A DNA stretch of 64,000 bases from Valencia hispanica. Taxonomy: Eukaryota > Chordata > Actinopteri > Cyprinodontiformes > Valenciidae. The stretch covers positions 29,613,371 to 29,677,370 of the forward strand of contig OY747707.1 of the NCBI GenBank assembly GCA_963556495.2. Direction: 5' to 3'. A program made the translations under genes and the position numbers. The notes beneath the pieces are model-generated. The model was given only the letters and a program-made list of their open reading frames with translations, did not search any database and had not been told where the DNA came from. Within the stretch, counting starts at the first letter, position 1. Every line of letters begins with the position of its first letter. This document shows, piece after piece, positions 35,405 to 45,179 of the stretch.

Positions 35405-35745
35405 TATGTGCAGTTTCTTGTAAAAATATTTATACCTGTTTAAATGTCCACATTTTAGACACGCCATAATTTGTAAAATTGTTTGAAAATGATGGTTTTC
35501 ACATTTTATTTCAAAATCTGACAATTGTGGCACATATTTGCATTTATTCTCTTTACTCTGACATCACTAAAAGAAAATCAGTGCAACAAATTACCTTTAG
35601 AAGTTACCTGATTAGGATGGACTACAACTGTTTTATTTAATCTTAGTATAAATACAACTGTAATTTGTAAACACAATTCGTAAGTGAGTTATAACTCTAG
35701 AGGAGCTGCAAAGAGCCACAGCTCAGGTGGAAGAATCTGAATGCA
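35405..35745 (+). pseudogene. Tc1-like remnant (5' part), ancient
   Basis: The sequence TTGTAAAAATATTTATACC, a CACATTTTA block, TTCTCTTTACTCTGACATC and ATTAGGATGGACTACAACTG follow the order of a Tc1-type left end and leader. Then AGAGGAGCTGCAAAGAGCCA and CAGCTCAGGTGGAAGAATCT match the transposase segment [13 protein letters not shown]. Most of the gene between is deleted. Confidence 0.75.
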
Positions 35746-37329
35746 TGGATTAAATATTTATTTTGAACATAAAGGCAATTAGTTTTAATACCCAGAAAAA
35801 AAAGGATAAAACCATCATTTAAATTCCACAAAGAACCATCATGAGGAGCCCCTTGAACACGAAATGATTCATCTCATGGGGTTGATCCACCATTAAAATG
35901 TTTATAAATAAAAAATGCACTGCATTTTATTAAGACGTATTAGAGTTATGGGGATTGAATACATATGAACGACACCTTTTAAATTTTTTTATTTTTATGA
36001 TTTTTTTTTCTCTTTAAAAACAATGTGCCATCTTTCTTGCACTTATCGTGTTTGCGTCTTCCACCTATCTTATCTTGCAAAGCAATGATAGTTTAATGGT
36101 TTTTCACATAAGATTCCCATAAACTACATAGAGGTTTGTGATTGAAATGCTGCAAAAATAAAGTTGTTGAATATTTTTCCAAGGCACATTAGAGGCAACA
36201 AAAAAGCATAGGTTTGTCAAACATTAAATAATAATATACAACTTCTATTAAAGTTATTACATTGCAATGTCATATTATTATATTCTGCCTAAATCACAAA
36301 AATGTAAGTTATATATTGTAATCATGTATATTTTTATGTTGTAATAATACTCCATATTTCTGTATATTCCTTGTCATGACTCCTCAGAAAGATGCGAGCT
36401 TTAAAGGGACAGCTCATTAAATTCATCCCCCAGAAACCCCATTCTCCTATACTTGTAAGAAGCCAAGCAGAAAATTGTAATTTTATGTGTCAAGGTTTTG
36501 AGAAGTGAACCCCTGAAACTTCTGCCCCTCATCAGTTGGCACAATGCAGCAGTTATAGAAACATGAATATGGGAATACTTTCAAAGTGACTTGGGATATA
36601 GTTTGCTATGGTTTGTAACATAATGCTTTGAAAGCTTTCATTCTGTCAGAGTGGCTACTGTGATCTGAACTACCCCAGGTGAAGACTAAAAAATATTTGG
36701 AAGAGGCTGTTGAAAAGATCATATTTCTGTTTGATGTCTGTAGTGCACACTTTGTTCTTTTTTTTAAAGTGTAAGTGTTCTTTTTTTTCTTCTCTGGTAA
36801 GATATCTGCAGAAAATAAGAAACTGAGGAATGTACAAATCCCACTAACAAGTGATCTTGCCTGGAATGTAGCAGCCAATTGTTTATCTCAGTAAGTGAAT
36901 TGTTTCATTTGTTCACCACCTCAGAGCAGCACAGATTGCTGTGGTGGATGGTGGACATTTAAATCAAATGGCTGACTCCAGTGAGTTTTGATTTCTGAGC
37001 CCAATCTCTGGTTAGACTGAAGCAGAAAACACACTTTCTTAAAAGTTCAGAGACTTTGTGGTCTCATTTAATATCCTTTTGTTCTCTTTTTATGTGAGAT
37101 GAATGTAACTGGTTCAAGAGGATACATTTCTTAACATGTTGCATTTACTGCCTAATCATAACCATACAAGGTTTTAATAAAGCATACTATGTTGCTACTT
37201 AGAAGTATTGGACACAGGCTTCCTACACAGTGAAAGTGTTTTTCAGGTCTGCATAAGTAGAAAAAAGGGAAATATGCATTGGGAAAATATATTGACACCA
37301 TGTATTTATTTCCCCATTTTCTAAAACTT
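35746..37329. other. Upstream desert, nothing firmly recognised
   Basis: A TTTAAAGGGACAGCTCATTAA end at 36400 resembles the TTAA-type MITEs of this window but no partner end was found. No credible coding. Confidence 0.45.
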
Positions 37330-38045
37330 GCAACCTTCCTTCCACCCATCCTGCCTTGGTTCATTCCTTCCTAGGTTTGTTTATTATGTCTTTCTTTCCT
37401 TCATCCCTTTTGCCCTTCCTTTCTTCTCTTGATCCTGTCCTTCTGGCTTCTTTGTGTGCTTCCTTTCTTCTATCCTTCCTTGTGTTTTTGTATTTTCTTA
37501 GGTCCTTCATTCTTCTTTTACTTTTACTTTCCTTCTTGTGTCTTCCCTGCCTTACTCGCTTGCTCATGTCTCTACTTATATTGTTCTCTCTGCCCTTTAA
37601 TTCTTCCATCCATCCTTCCCAATGTCATTCTTTTTTCCTTTTGTCCTTCTTTATAGTATTCATTCTTTCATTTTATCCTTCCTTATATCCTTCATTCTTT
37701 CATTTTATCCTTCCTTATATCCTTCATTCTTTCATTTTATCCTACCTACATTGTGACCTTCCTTCCTATTCATCTTCTTTGCATCCTTTGTTATTTTTTT
37801 TTCTTTTAACCTTTCTTTTATTTCTTCTGTTCAACCTTCCTGACTTCCTTCCTTGTGTCCTTCTTTCTTTTCTCATTGTTTTCTGGTATCCATCTGTATG
37901 ACTTTGTGCTATTCTTACTTTTACCTTCGTTTCTCATGTCCTTCCTTTGTCACAAGGTTCATGCCTTGTTAACTTCATTCCTCTTGTTTTTTGTGTTTCT
38001 GTCTTTCATTTATTGCTCTTGTTCTTTTTTCCTTTGAGTCCACCG
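37330..38045 (+). repeat. Long polypyrimidine tract (degenerate CCTT/CTTT repeats)
   Basis: About 700 bp in which the plus strand is overwhelmingly C and T, built from CCTTCATTCTTTCATTTTAT units repeated three times at 37655-37745 and many CCTTCCTT pieces. The 181-codon Ser/Leu/Phe/Pro frame at 37356-37901 and its basic antisense partner follow from this composition and are not genes. Confidence 0.95.
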
Positions 38046-38648
38046 GACACGTATGCAGCGCGTAATGTCTGTGAAGCGTGATATGCAGCTACAAACCACC
38101 ATTAAAGTCAATGGGACTGTTTCCACCAGGCACGAAGCAGCACGAATTGGTCACATCTCAGAAGCGTTGTGTCGCAGCCCTCTCCTACATTTACGCGGCA
38201 GGTTTGTTTTTTATGCCCTTCGCTTCTTAAACACATCAACCTCAGCAGTTTAGGGGCCAGACAGGAAATCAGGCACTGAAGCAATGTAAAATAGCTGGAA
38301 ATTTCAAAATAAAAGACTTGCAGATTTCTGTTTGCTTAACTACGAAAAAAAAACCCAGGACTACCTGTGACACAAGGACTCATCTGGATGGTGAGTATAT
38401 GCTACTTACTTACATAGAATTACATTTCCCTTCAGCTTACTACACTTTTAAGTCACTGTATGCAATTGCAATTCTCCAAGGACCAGCTGGGTGGAACGCT
38501 TTCGTGAGTGGTATGCATCTAAAACGCACCCAGTGGGAAGGGACGCTCTGCTGAATTTGGGAGTAAAACACACTGCTTACGGTGGAAAGCAGAGGTAACA
38601 GTTGGTCCGCTACCCACAATAAAGTTGTAGAAGTAGACAAAATATATA
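38046..38648. other. Possible decayed DNA transposon body
   Basis: TCCACCGGACACG at 38039 and CTTACGGTGGA at 38577 share CGGTGGA in inverted orientation; the intervening sequence is more GC-rich than average and has no recognisable frame. Only weakly supported. Confidence 0.25.
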
Positions 38649-39079
38649 CACTACTCACAATAAGTTAGGGATATGGTGAGAGACTCAGTGGATGTCATAC
38701 ATATGGTGTTTGTTTCGCTTCAGAGATTTTTGGGATAGGAAGGCAATTGTATTGGGGTGACAGACACACCTCATTATGTGTTTTCCATGTAATGGTCTCA
38801 CTGTGTACAGTGTGCCTTATATATTGGGGCCAACAGCAAAAAATACTAAAGACAACCCTTTTTAATGTGGCATCAATTTCAACATTCTGTGGATTTAAAA
38901 AGCTGATATTGTCAGTAAGTCATTCCAACTTCATCCTTCAAACAGCAATGAACACACGACGTCACTTAACGGATGAGCAGCGCAGGATACTTTAACTTGT
39001 TTCATTAAAATTCAGACCAAATAGGAATATCACTCATGTAAATAACAATATCCCTAACTTATTTCTGGCGAGCTGGCAG
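38649..39079. mobile_element. Tc1/mariner-type MITE with a transposase start codon remnant
   Basis: CACTACTCACAATAAGTTAG then GGATAT at the left faces ATATCCCTAACTTATT at the right (39048-39063), flanked by TA on the left. Inside at 38949-38994 the frame MNTRRHLTDEQRRIL followed by a stop matches the N-terminus of a Tc1-type transposase, showing that the MITE came from a full element. The right outermost bases are degenerate. Confidence 0.8.
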
Positions 39080-40302
39080 CACTTTACAACAGTTCGGAGA
39101 AGAGAGAACAAGTGTACTTCATCCTTTGTTTGACTAAAGACTTTTGTCGAGTGGTTAGTTGTTTTTTTCAGTTTTGAATGTTCTAAGTAAAAATTTCCTT
39201 TGAGTGGACTCTTGAAAACGTTATGTTGGGGCTGCTAGCTCACTAGTTAGCTGTCAGCCTGAAAGGATTGACCGTTTTCAGCAGTTTTAACATAGATAAT
39301 TTTAAAATCAGTTTAATCTCTCAACTTTGTGATGCAGATTATGCTTTACACATGTGATGTTCTTCAGATGTTGACGATATGTTGAAACATAAATAGACGT
39401 TAAAAATAAATAAACGTTTTTGCAAGAGCAAATTGGATTTATATGCTGCAGCTGGCTAATATCTGTGGCAATTAGAGGGTGACAAAATGATTGAAGTTAC
39501 TATGAAGTCTTTTAAAATACCACAATTTAATGTGACCTTGTTGTTTATATTAGAACTTACTGGATAGTATTATGAAAATATTCTCTTCCTCTAAATGTTG
39601 TCTTTTACACAGTTACTCTCTGATAAACATAATTCTTACAAAAAATTGTCATTTCTATGTGCTTATTATTGATTGCTGTCATTCCCACAGGTCTAATTAA
39701 CAGTAGTCATATGATGAAGCTGTGTACACCAAGGGCTATTTCTTAAACTTTTTTTAAAATTTAAAATCATCTTTAGGTCTTTCCTCCTGTGACAAAGATA
39801 AGTCGGTAGGTCCAGTATATCAATACCTGATGCTGATGACTCCAAGGTTCCTTCTGCTGCACCAACACATGCTGCATTATCTGGACCCCATGGTATATAT
39901 TAATATTTCCTCTTTTATACACACAGCGCTGTAACACGGGGGTTTTTATTTTTGAGTTTTTGTCAGAACTGTAACCTTTGAATCAATATTTTTTTATATT
40001 TATTTTATTGCTTTAACTGACATAAATTTTGCATAATTTTCAGATACTTCAGGCTGTAGCAGCTGGTCCATCTCAACCACACTTAAGTCATTCCTCGTGT
40101 ACTGCAAGGTGACCGGAAAAAAAGCTTCAACAATGACTGATACAAACAGTATCTTTGGCTTGACTATTCACAAAGTCAAGACTCATTATACTGTTTTGCA
40201 AAGCAACAAAGTGAAATGAAGCCACTTTCAAGTGTTGTTGAATTTACAGTGTTTCTTGACCCTCACAAGGATGTTTTCCATTAACTTTTTTTTCTCTGCA
40301 AG
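39080..40302. other. Probable non-coding remains of a hAT element
   Basis: It leads into a hAT transposase C-terminal exon that begins after TTTCTCTGCAAG. I cannot read earlier hAT exons in it with any certainty. Confidence 0.35.
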
Positions 40303-40493
40303 ATGACAGTTTCACCACCAGTAAGTACAGCAGCCTGTCAGAGAAGCTTCTCAGCTCTCAAACTAATCAAACCCATTTGTCTACTATGTCTGATGACAGA
40401 CTGAGCAACCTGGGTGTCCTTAGCATTGAGGCAAGAAGAGCAAAGTCACTTGACATGGATCGGCTCATACAAGCTTTTTCAAGCAATCACTAA
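40303..40493 (+). pseudogene. hAT transposase C-terminal dimerisation domain, one frameshift
   Basis: The first frame reads MTVSPPVSTAACQRSFSALK then LIKPICL, the conserved hAT block PVSTAxCERSFSxLKLIK. After a one-base frameshift around 40385 it continues MSDDRLSNLGVLSIEARRAK then SLDMDRLIQAFSSNH and stops at TAA (40491-40493), matching MSQERLSxLAxLSIExxxxxxLDxDxxIxxFA. A splice acceptor-like TTTTTTTTCTCTGCAAG precedes it. It is a dead remnant, and only the last exon is visible. Confidence 0.85.
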
Positions 40494-43055
40494 AGAAGGA
40501 GAATAAATCTATTGCAGCCCTTTTACCAGGCAAGTGACTATAATTGATCACTTCATTTTCTGTGATTATTTGTATCAAAAAAGAGCTACGATGGATAAAT
40601 GCCATGTTTGTATAGTTCATATGTAAAATAAAATAGACCAACTATTTGTATAATGGCTTATATCTAAGATAAATGCACAGCCTGTTTTTATTAATAAAGA
40701 CAAGAATGGGGACTTGGATTCAGTACTTAAATCTGTGCTACAATAGGAAATTGATTTCAATATCCTATAATGTATACATGTATTTAAATTATGACTATGC
40801 TACTGGTCTGTAACTCTTTTCCTATATCTTTCCTACGTCCATCCTTATTTCCTACCGGTCTCTTTTTGCAGGTTACATATGTAAACTCCAGGCACTGTAG
40901 AAGTATTTGTCATGAGTTTGAAAGTACATTTTAATTGTTTTCTATTGCCTAAAAGGACTGAAAACTCAGTATTGAAAAGTCTGGAACATTACATGAAAAA
41001 TGTGAAGAAACTGTTAAAGGGAAATAGGCAAACTCGGCAAATATTTATATATAAGCTCATTGTTAACATTCAAGTACCAATACCCTCCTTAAACATTTTC
41101 TTATTATTGTAACAGAGCATGTATCTAACTTTCTTCCAAATTAGCCTTCTATAAGGCAGTTTCAAAGGGGACAAGGTTCTGACACGGTTGCGCTGGGTGG
41201 CATGTTGCTTCATTAAGATGAACATGGGAGCTGTTTATTTTTAGTCGATCCCACACACACCACCCTGCTGTTATAATTCGCTAGCATACCAAATGTGCAT
41301 TAATCTGCAGCTGAAAATAGAGCCCAAGAAATGCCCTATTTACCAACAAGTCCTCCAACCTAAGCGTCAAATAGGCTGTTTGTAACAACCTCTTGATCAC
41401 ACTAATGAAAGCATATCAGTTGTGTAAGATATGAAACCAATAAACATGGAGAGATTTATTTAAGAACTGTATAGGGGTTTGAGGTTTTTCTTAAGAGTTT
41501 TCAAAACAGTTTAACAAAAAAATGAAAAATGACATCAACTAGTTTTCAATGTATTTTTTTTGCTACACCACTGATAATTAAGGCTGCATTTATACAGAAT
41601 ATACTCAGCAACACATTTACTTGATACAGAAGGATTTTGTGCAAAGTACAAACTTTGTCGCTTTAGAGGTCTCAGAAATAATTGGATCAAAAGGGATATG
41701 TTTGACTTTGTAAGTTTAAAAGAATGAATCAGATTTTTTTTTATGGGGTTCTGTTAAGAGGTTATGAGTCATACATATCTTAAATTAAACTCTTTCAGTC
41801 TTGAAACTCAACTTAGAGTTCAAGCTATTTGCTAGTCAGAGCATAACCAAGACTATAGCAGAGTTCTGCAATTGTGAAACCGTCTCAAAAATGTTACACA
41901 GGCTGAAGTGAAAGCACTTAAATCTTTATATTTACCTTAGAAGGTTTTTGACATGGAATTCTACAATTGTTAACAGCTAAGATTGTAGTAGGTCCAAAGA
42001 TGTAACAACGACCTTCCCATTTGAAACATTTAGCAAAATATGTATTAAATATATGCTGCCAGGATAACTATTTGAAGAAAACTAGGTGGGTGCCAAAATC
42101 ATAGGCTAACTGTGCATTGGGATATTTACATGAAATAATTATGGGATAAGATTTGTGGCATAAAGATAAACCAAAAAATGCAGTCTCAAACAAAATCTAT
42201 CAGAATAAAGCAACGAAATAGAACATTTCAGAAGAAAAAAATTTGAAATTCACAAACATAAAAAATCACTCTGAAACAAAATTAACTAATTCATAAGTAA
42301 ATATTTATATTTCAAAACCAAAAGTGTATTTTTACATCCTAACTATTCTTATTTTATTTCTTTGACACAACTTTTTGGTTCTTCACTATTTAGGCTTTTA
42401 TTCTGAAGAACATGTTTTTGTTAAGCTCTTTGCTACTGCTCCTCTGGATTTTGCTTCTGCTCTAAGTTTTTGCTTTTGCAAAAGTCTCAGTAGGAGAGGC
42501 TTATCAGCGCTCTGATCTCATTGGTTATGAGAATTTGGAGTGAGTGGATCACTGTTTGGCAAACGCCATTTAAAAGAAGAAGAAGAAGAGTGTTACCCGG
42601 ATGCATGGGCGGATCTAGAGGGGGGGCAGTTGCCACCCTTAAAGAAACATGGGGCAGGATTCGTAAATAAAATAAACATGCATGTCCAGTTTTTTAAGGC
42701 TGTTGGGTGATGAAGCGTTATAAACCAAAAAGAATTAGCCCAACCACGTATCGTTCCATTTTCTTAAACTGACTGTGTGCTGCAAAATGTGTATATATAT
42801 ATTTAAATAAGTCACCATCGCAGGGCAATTTTCATATGGAGCAGATCTACACCATGCTCTTCATTATATTAATACTAATATTATTCACTTAATAACTAAT
42901 CCTGCCCAATCTGGATATAAAAGGATACGTTATGGTAGTTGGCACAACGTGACACAATTCATTGAATTGATAATTAATAAACTCGAATGGTGGTTCGCAG
43001 GCAAAGTTCAATGTGTTGTTTTAACCATTTCATTGTCTTCGTTTGTTGTCACAAA
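40494..43055. other. Upstream desert, nothing firmly recognised
   Basis: 2.5 kb of AT-rich sequence. A (GAA)n tract at about 42576-42592 and a GGGCGGATCTAGAGGGGGGG stretch at 42607 look repeat-derived, but I cannot name the family. Confidence 0.45.
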
Positions 43056-43426
43056 TACAGTGGCTTGCAAAAGTATTCGGCCCCCTTGAACTTTTCCACA
43101 TTTTGTCACATTACAGCCACAAACATGAATCAATTTTATTGGAATTCCACGTGAAAGACCAATACAAAGTGGTGTACACGTGAGAAGTGGAACGAAAATC
43201 ATACATGATTCCAAACATTTTTTACAAATAAATAACTGAAAAGTGGGGTGTGCGTAATTATTCAGCCCCCTTTGGACTGAGTGCAGTCAGTTGCCCATAG
43301 ACATTGTCTGATGAGTGCTAATGACTAAATAGAGTGCACCTGTGTCTAATCTAATGTCAGTACAAATACAGCTGCCCTGTGACGGCCTCAGAGGTTGTCT
43401 AAGAGAATGTTGGGAGCAACAACACC

Positions 43427-43992
43427 ATGAAGTCCAAAGAACACACCAGACAGGTCAGGGATAAAGTTATTGAGAAATTTAAAGCAGGCTTAGGCTACAA
43501 AAAGATTTCCAAAGCCTTGAACATCCCACGAAGCACTGTTCAAGCGATCATTCAGAAATGGAAGGAGTATGGCACAACTGTAAACCTACCAAGACAAGGC
43601 CGTCCACCTAAACTCACAGGCCGAACAAGGAGAGCGCTGATCAGAAATGCAGCCAAGAGGCCCATGGTGACTCTGGAGGATCTGCAGAGATCTACAGCTC
43701 AGGTGGGGGAATCTGTCCATAGGACAACTATTAGTCGTGCACTGCACAAAGTTGGCCTTTATGGAAGAGTGGCAAGAAGAAAGCCATTGTTAAAAGAACA
43801 CCATAAGAAGTCCCGTTTGCAGTTTGCCATGTGGGGGACACAGCAAACATGTGGAGGGAGGTGCTCTGGTCAGATGAGACCAAAATGGAACTTTTTGGCC
43901 AAAATGCAAAACGCTATGTGTGGCGGAAAACTAACACTGCACATCACTCTGAACACACCATCCCCACTGTCAAATATGGTGGTGGCAGCGGA
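43427..43992 (+). pseudogene. Tc1-like transposase, N-terminal half
   Basis: The frame starts MKSKEHTRQVRDKVIEKFKA and keeps both helix-turn-helix units, the hook GRPPKLTGRTRRAL and, after RALHKVGLYGRVARRKPLLK, the beginning of the catalytic domain. Around 43830 the frame shifts: MGDTANMWREVLWSDETKME, then LFGQNAKRYVWRKTN, continues in another frame and includes the first catalytic Asp (WSDET). It is then cut by the insertion. Confidence 0.9.
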
Positions 43993-44522
43993 ATTGCGCC
44001 GCTCAAGGTGGCACCATGTTGGAGTAGCTCTGTTTCTTTGGTTCATATTTTTTTCTTTTTTAAAACTTGAATTCTTCCATTTCTGGTAGAAACATTGTTT
44101 TTGTGGACAACTATTCTCTCTGGTTTTGAATGCTGTGCAGCTGGAAGGATTTTCGCTGATACTTTTTATTTATGGACATTTGTTATGATGCATAACCATG
44201 GCAACAAGGTGGTTTACAACTGGCAGCAGCTGATTAACATCACAAAAGCTCAAATAATACCTCAACTACAGCCACAAAACCCTGATGAGCTGAAAAGAAG
44301 ACGCCATAGATCCAGAGCATCCTCTACATCAGACTGTCATACAACTACAGAGCGTCTTCAGTCAGAGGCTTCTTCAGATCTGCAGAGCGCTACAGGAGAT
44401 CATCCCTACCCACAGCCATCAGCATCTACAACAAATCTTTGAAGGAACTTGCATAATGAGTTACAACAACATTTAATTTCCCTTTGGGATTAATAAAGTA
44501 ATTTTGAATTGAATTGAATTGA
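43993..44522 (+). mobile_element. Non-LTR retrotransposon-derived insertion (5' and 3' ends fused)
   Basis: It interrupts Tc1 transposase between the codons for GGGS and the LWGCFSS-like block. Its 5' part has a frame with YNWQQLINITKAQIIPQ and ELKRRRHRSRA, like the start of a fish LINE ORF. Shortly after, another frame corresponds to the 3' end of an RT ORF (RSAERYRRSSLPTAISIYNK, then SLKELA) followed by TTTCCCTTTGGGATTAATAA and a (GAATT)n tail. The middle several kb are missing. L2/Rex1-like clade is inferred; the copy is SINE-sized. Confidence 0.65.
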
Positions 44523-44934
44523 ATGCTCTGGGGGTGCTTCTCTTCAGCAGGGACAGGGAAGCTGGTCAGAGTTGATGGGAAGATGGATGGAGCCAAATAC
44601 AGGGCAATCTTGGAAGAAAACCTCTTGGACTCTGCAAAAGACTTGAGACTGGGGCAAAGGTTCACCTTCCAGCAGGACAACGACCCTAAACATAAAGCCA
44701 GGGCAACAATGGAATGGTTTAAAACAAAACATATCCATGTGTCAGAATGGCCCAGTCAAAGTCCAGATCTAAATCCAATCAAGAATCTGTGGAAAGATCT
44801 GAAAACTGCTGTTCACAAACGCTGTCCATCTAATCTGACTGAGCTGGAGCTGTTTTGCAAAGAAGAATGGGCAAGAATTTCACTCTGTAGATGTGCAAAG
44901 CTGGTAGAGACACACCCTAAAAGACTGGCAGCCT
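44523..44934 (+). pseudogene. Tc1-like transposase, C-terminal half, catalytic Glu replaced
   Basis: The frame continues LWGCFSSAGTGKLVRVDGKM, with the second catalytic Asp in FTFQQDNDPKHKA, then [19 protein letters not shown]. In this lineage the last box is LNPIENLW, where Glu is the third residue of the DDE triad; here an A replaces G and gives Lys. The copy at 9573-10232 retains Glu. It ends KRLAA at TAA 44935-44937. Confidence 0.9.
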
Positions 44935-45179
44935 AATTGCAGCAAAAGGTGGTTCTATAAACTATTGACTCAGGGGGCTGAATAATTACGCATACCCCAC
45001 TTTTCAGTTATTTATTTGTAAAAAATGTTTGGAATCATGTAAGATTTTCGTTCCACTTTTACAGCACTTTGTATTGGTCTTTCATGTGGTATTCCAATAA
45101 AATTGATTAATGTTTGTGGCTGTAATATGACAAAATGTGGAAAAGTTCAAGGGGGCCGAATACTTTGCAAGCTACTGTA

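Larger units (their letters stand above)
43058..45177 (+). mobile_element. Tc1-like transposon (lineage 2), complete ends, inactivated
   Basis: CAGTGGCTTGCAAAAGTATT begins at 43058 and its inverted counterpart ACTTTGCAAGCTACTG ends at 45177, each flanked by TA (43056-43057 and 45178-45179). The inverted repeats are long, about 210 bp (to about 43271, and from about 44968), with the inner GGAACGAAAATCATACATGA against its complement, as in IR/DR-type elements. The transposase inside is broken by a frameshift, a LINE-derived insertion at about 43993-44522 and a mutated catalytic Glu. Without the insertion the element would be about 1.6 kb, the normal Tc1 size. Confidence 0.95.

Noticed and set aside
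37356..37901. 181-codon hydrophobic frame resembling a membrane protein
   Set aside because: It is a polypyrimidine tract; any frame gives Ser/Leu/Phe/Pro.
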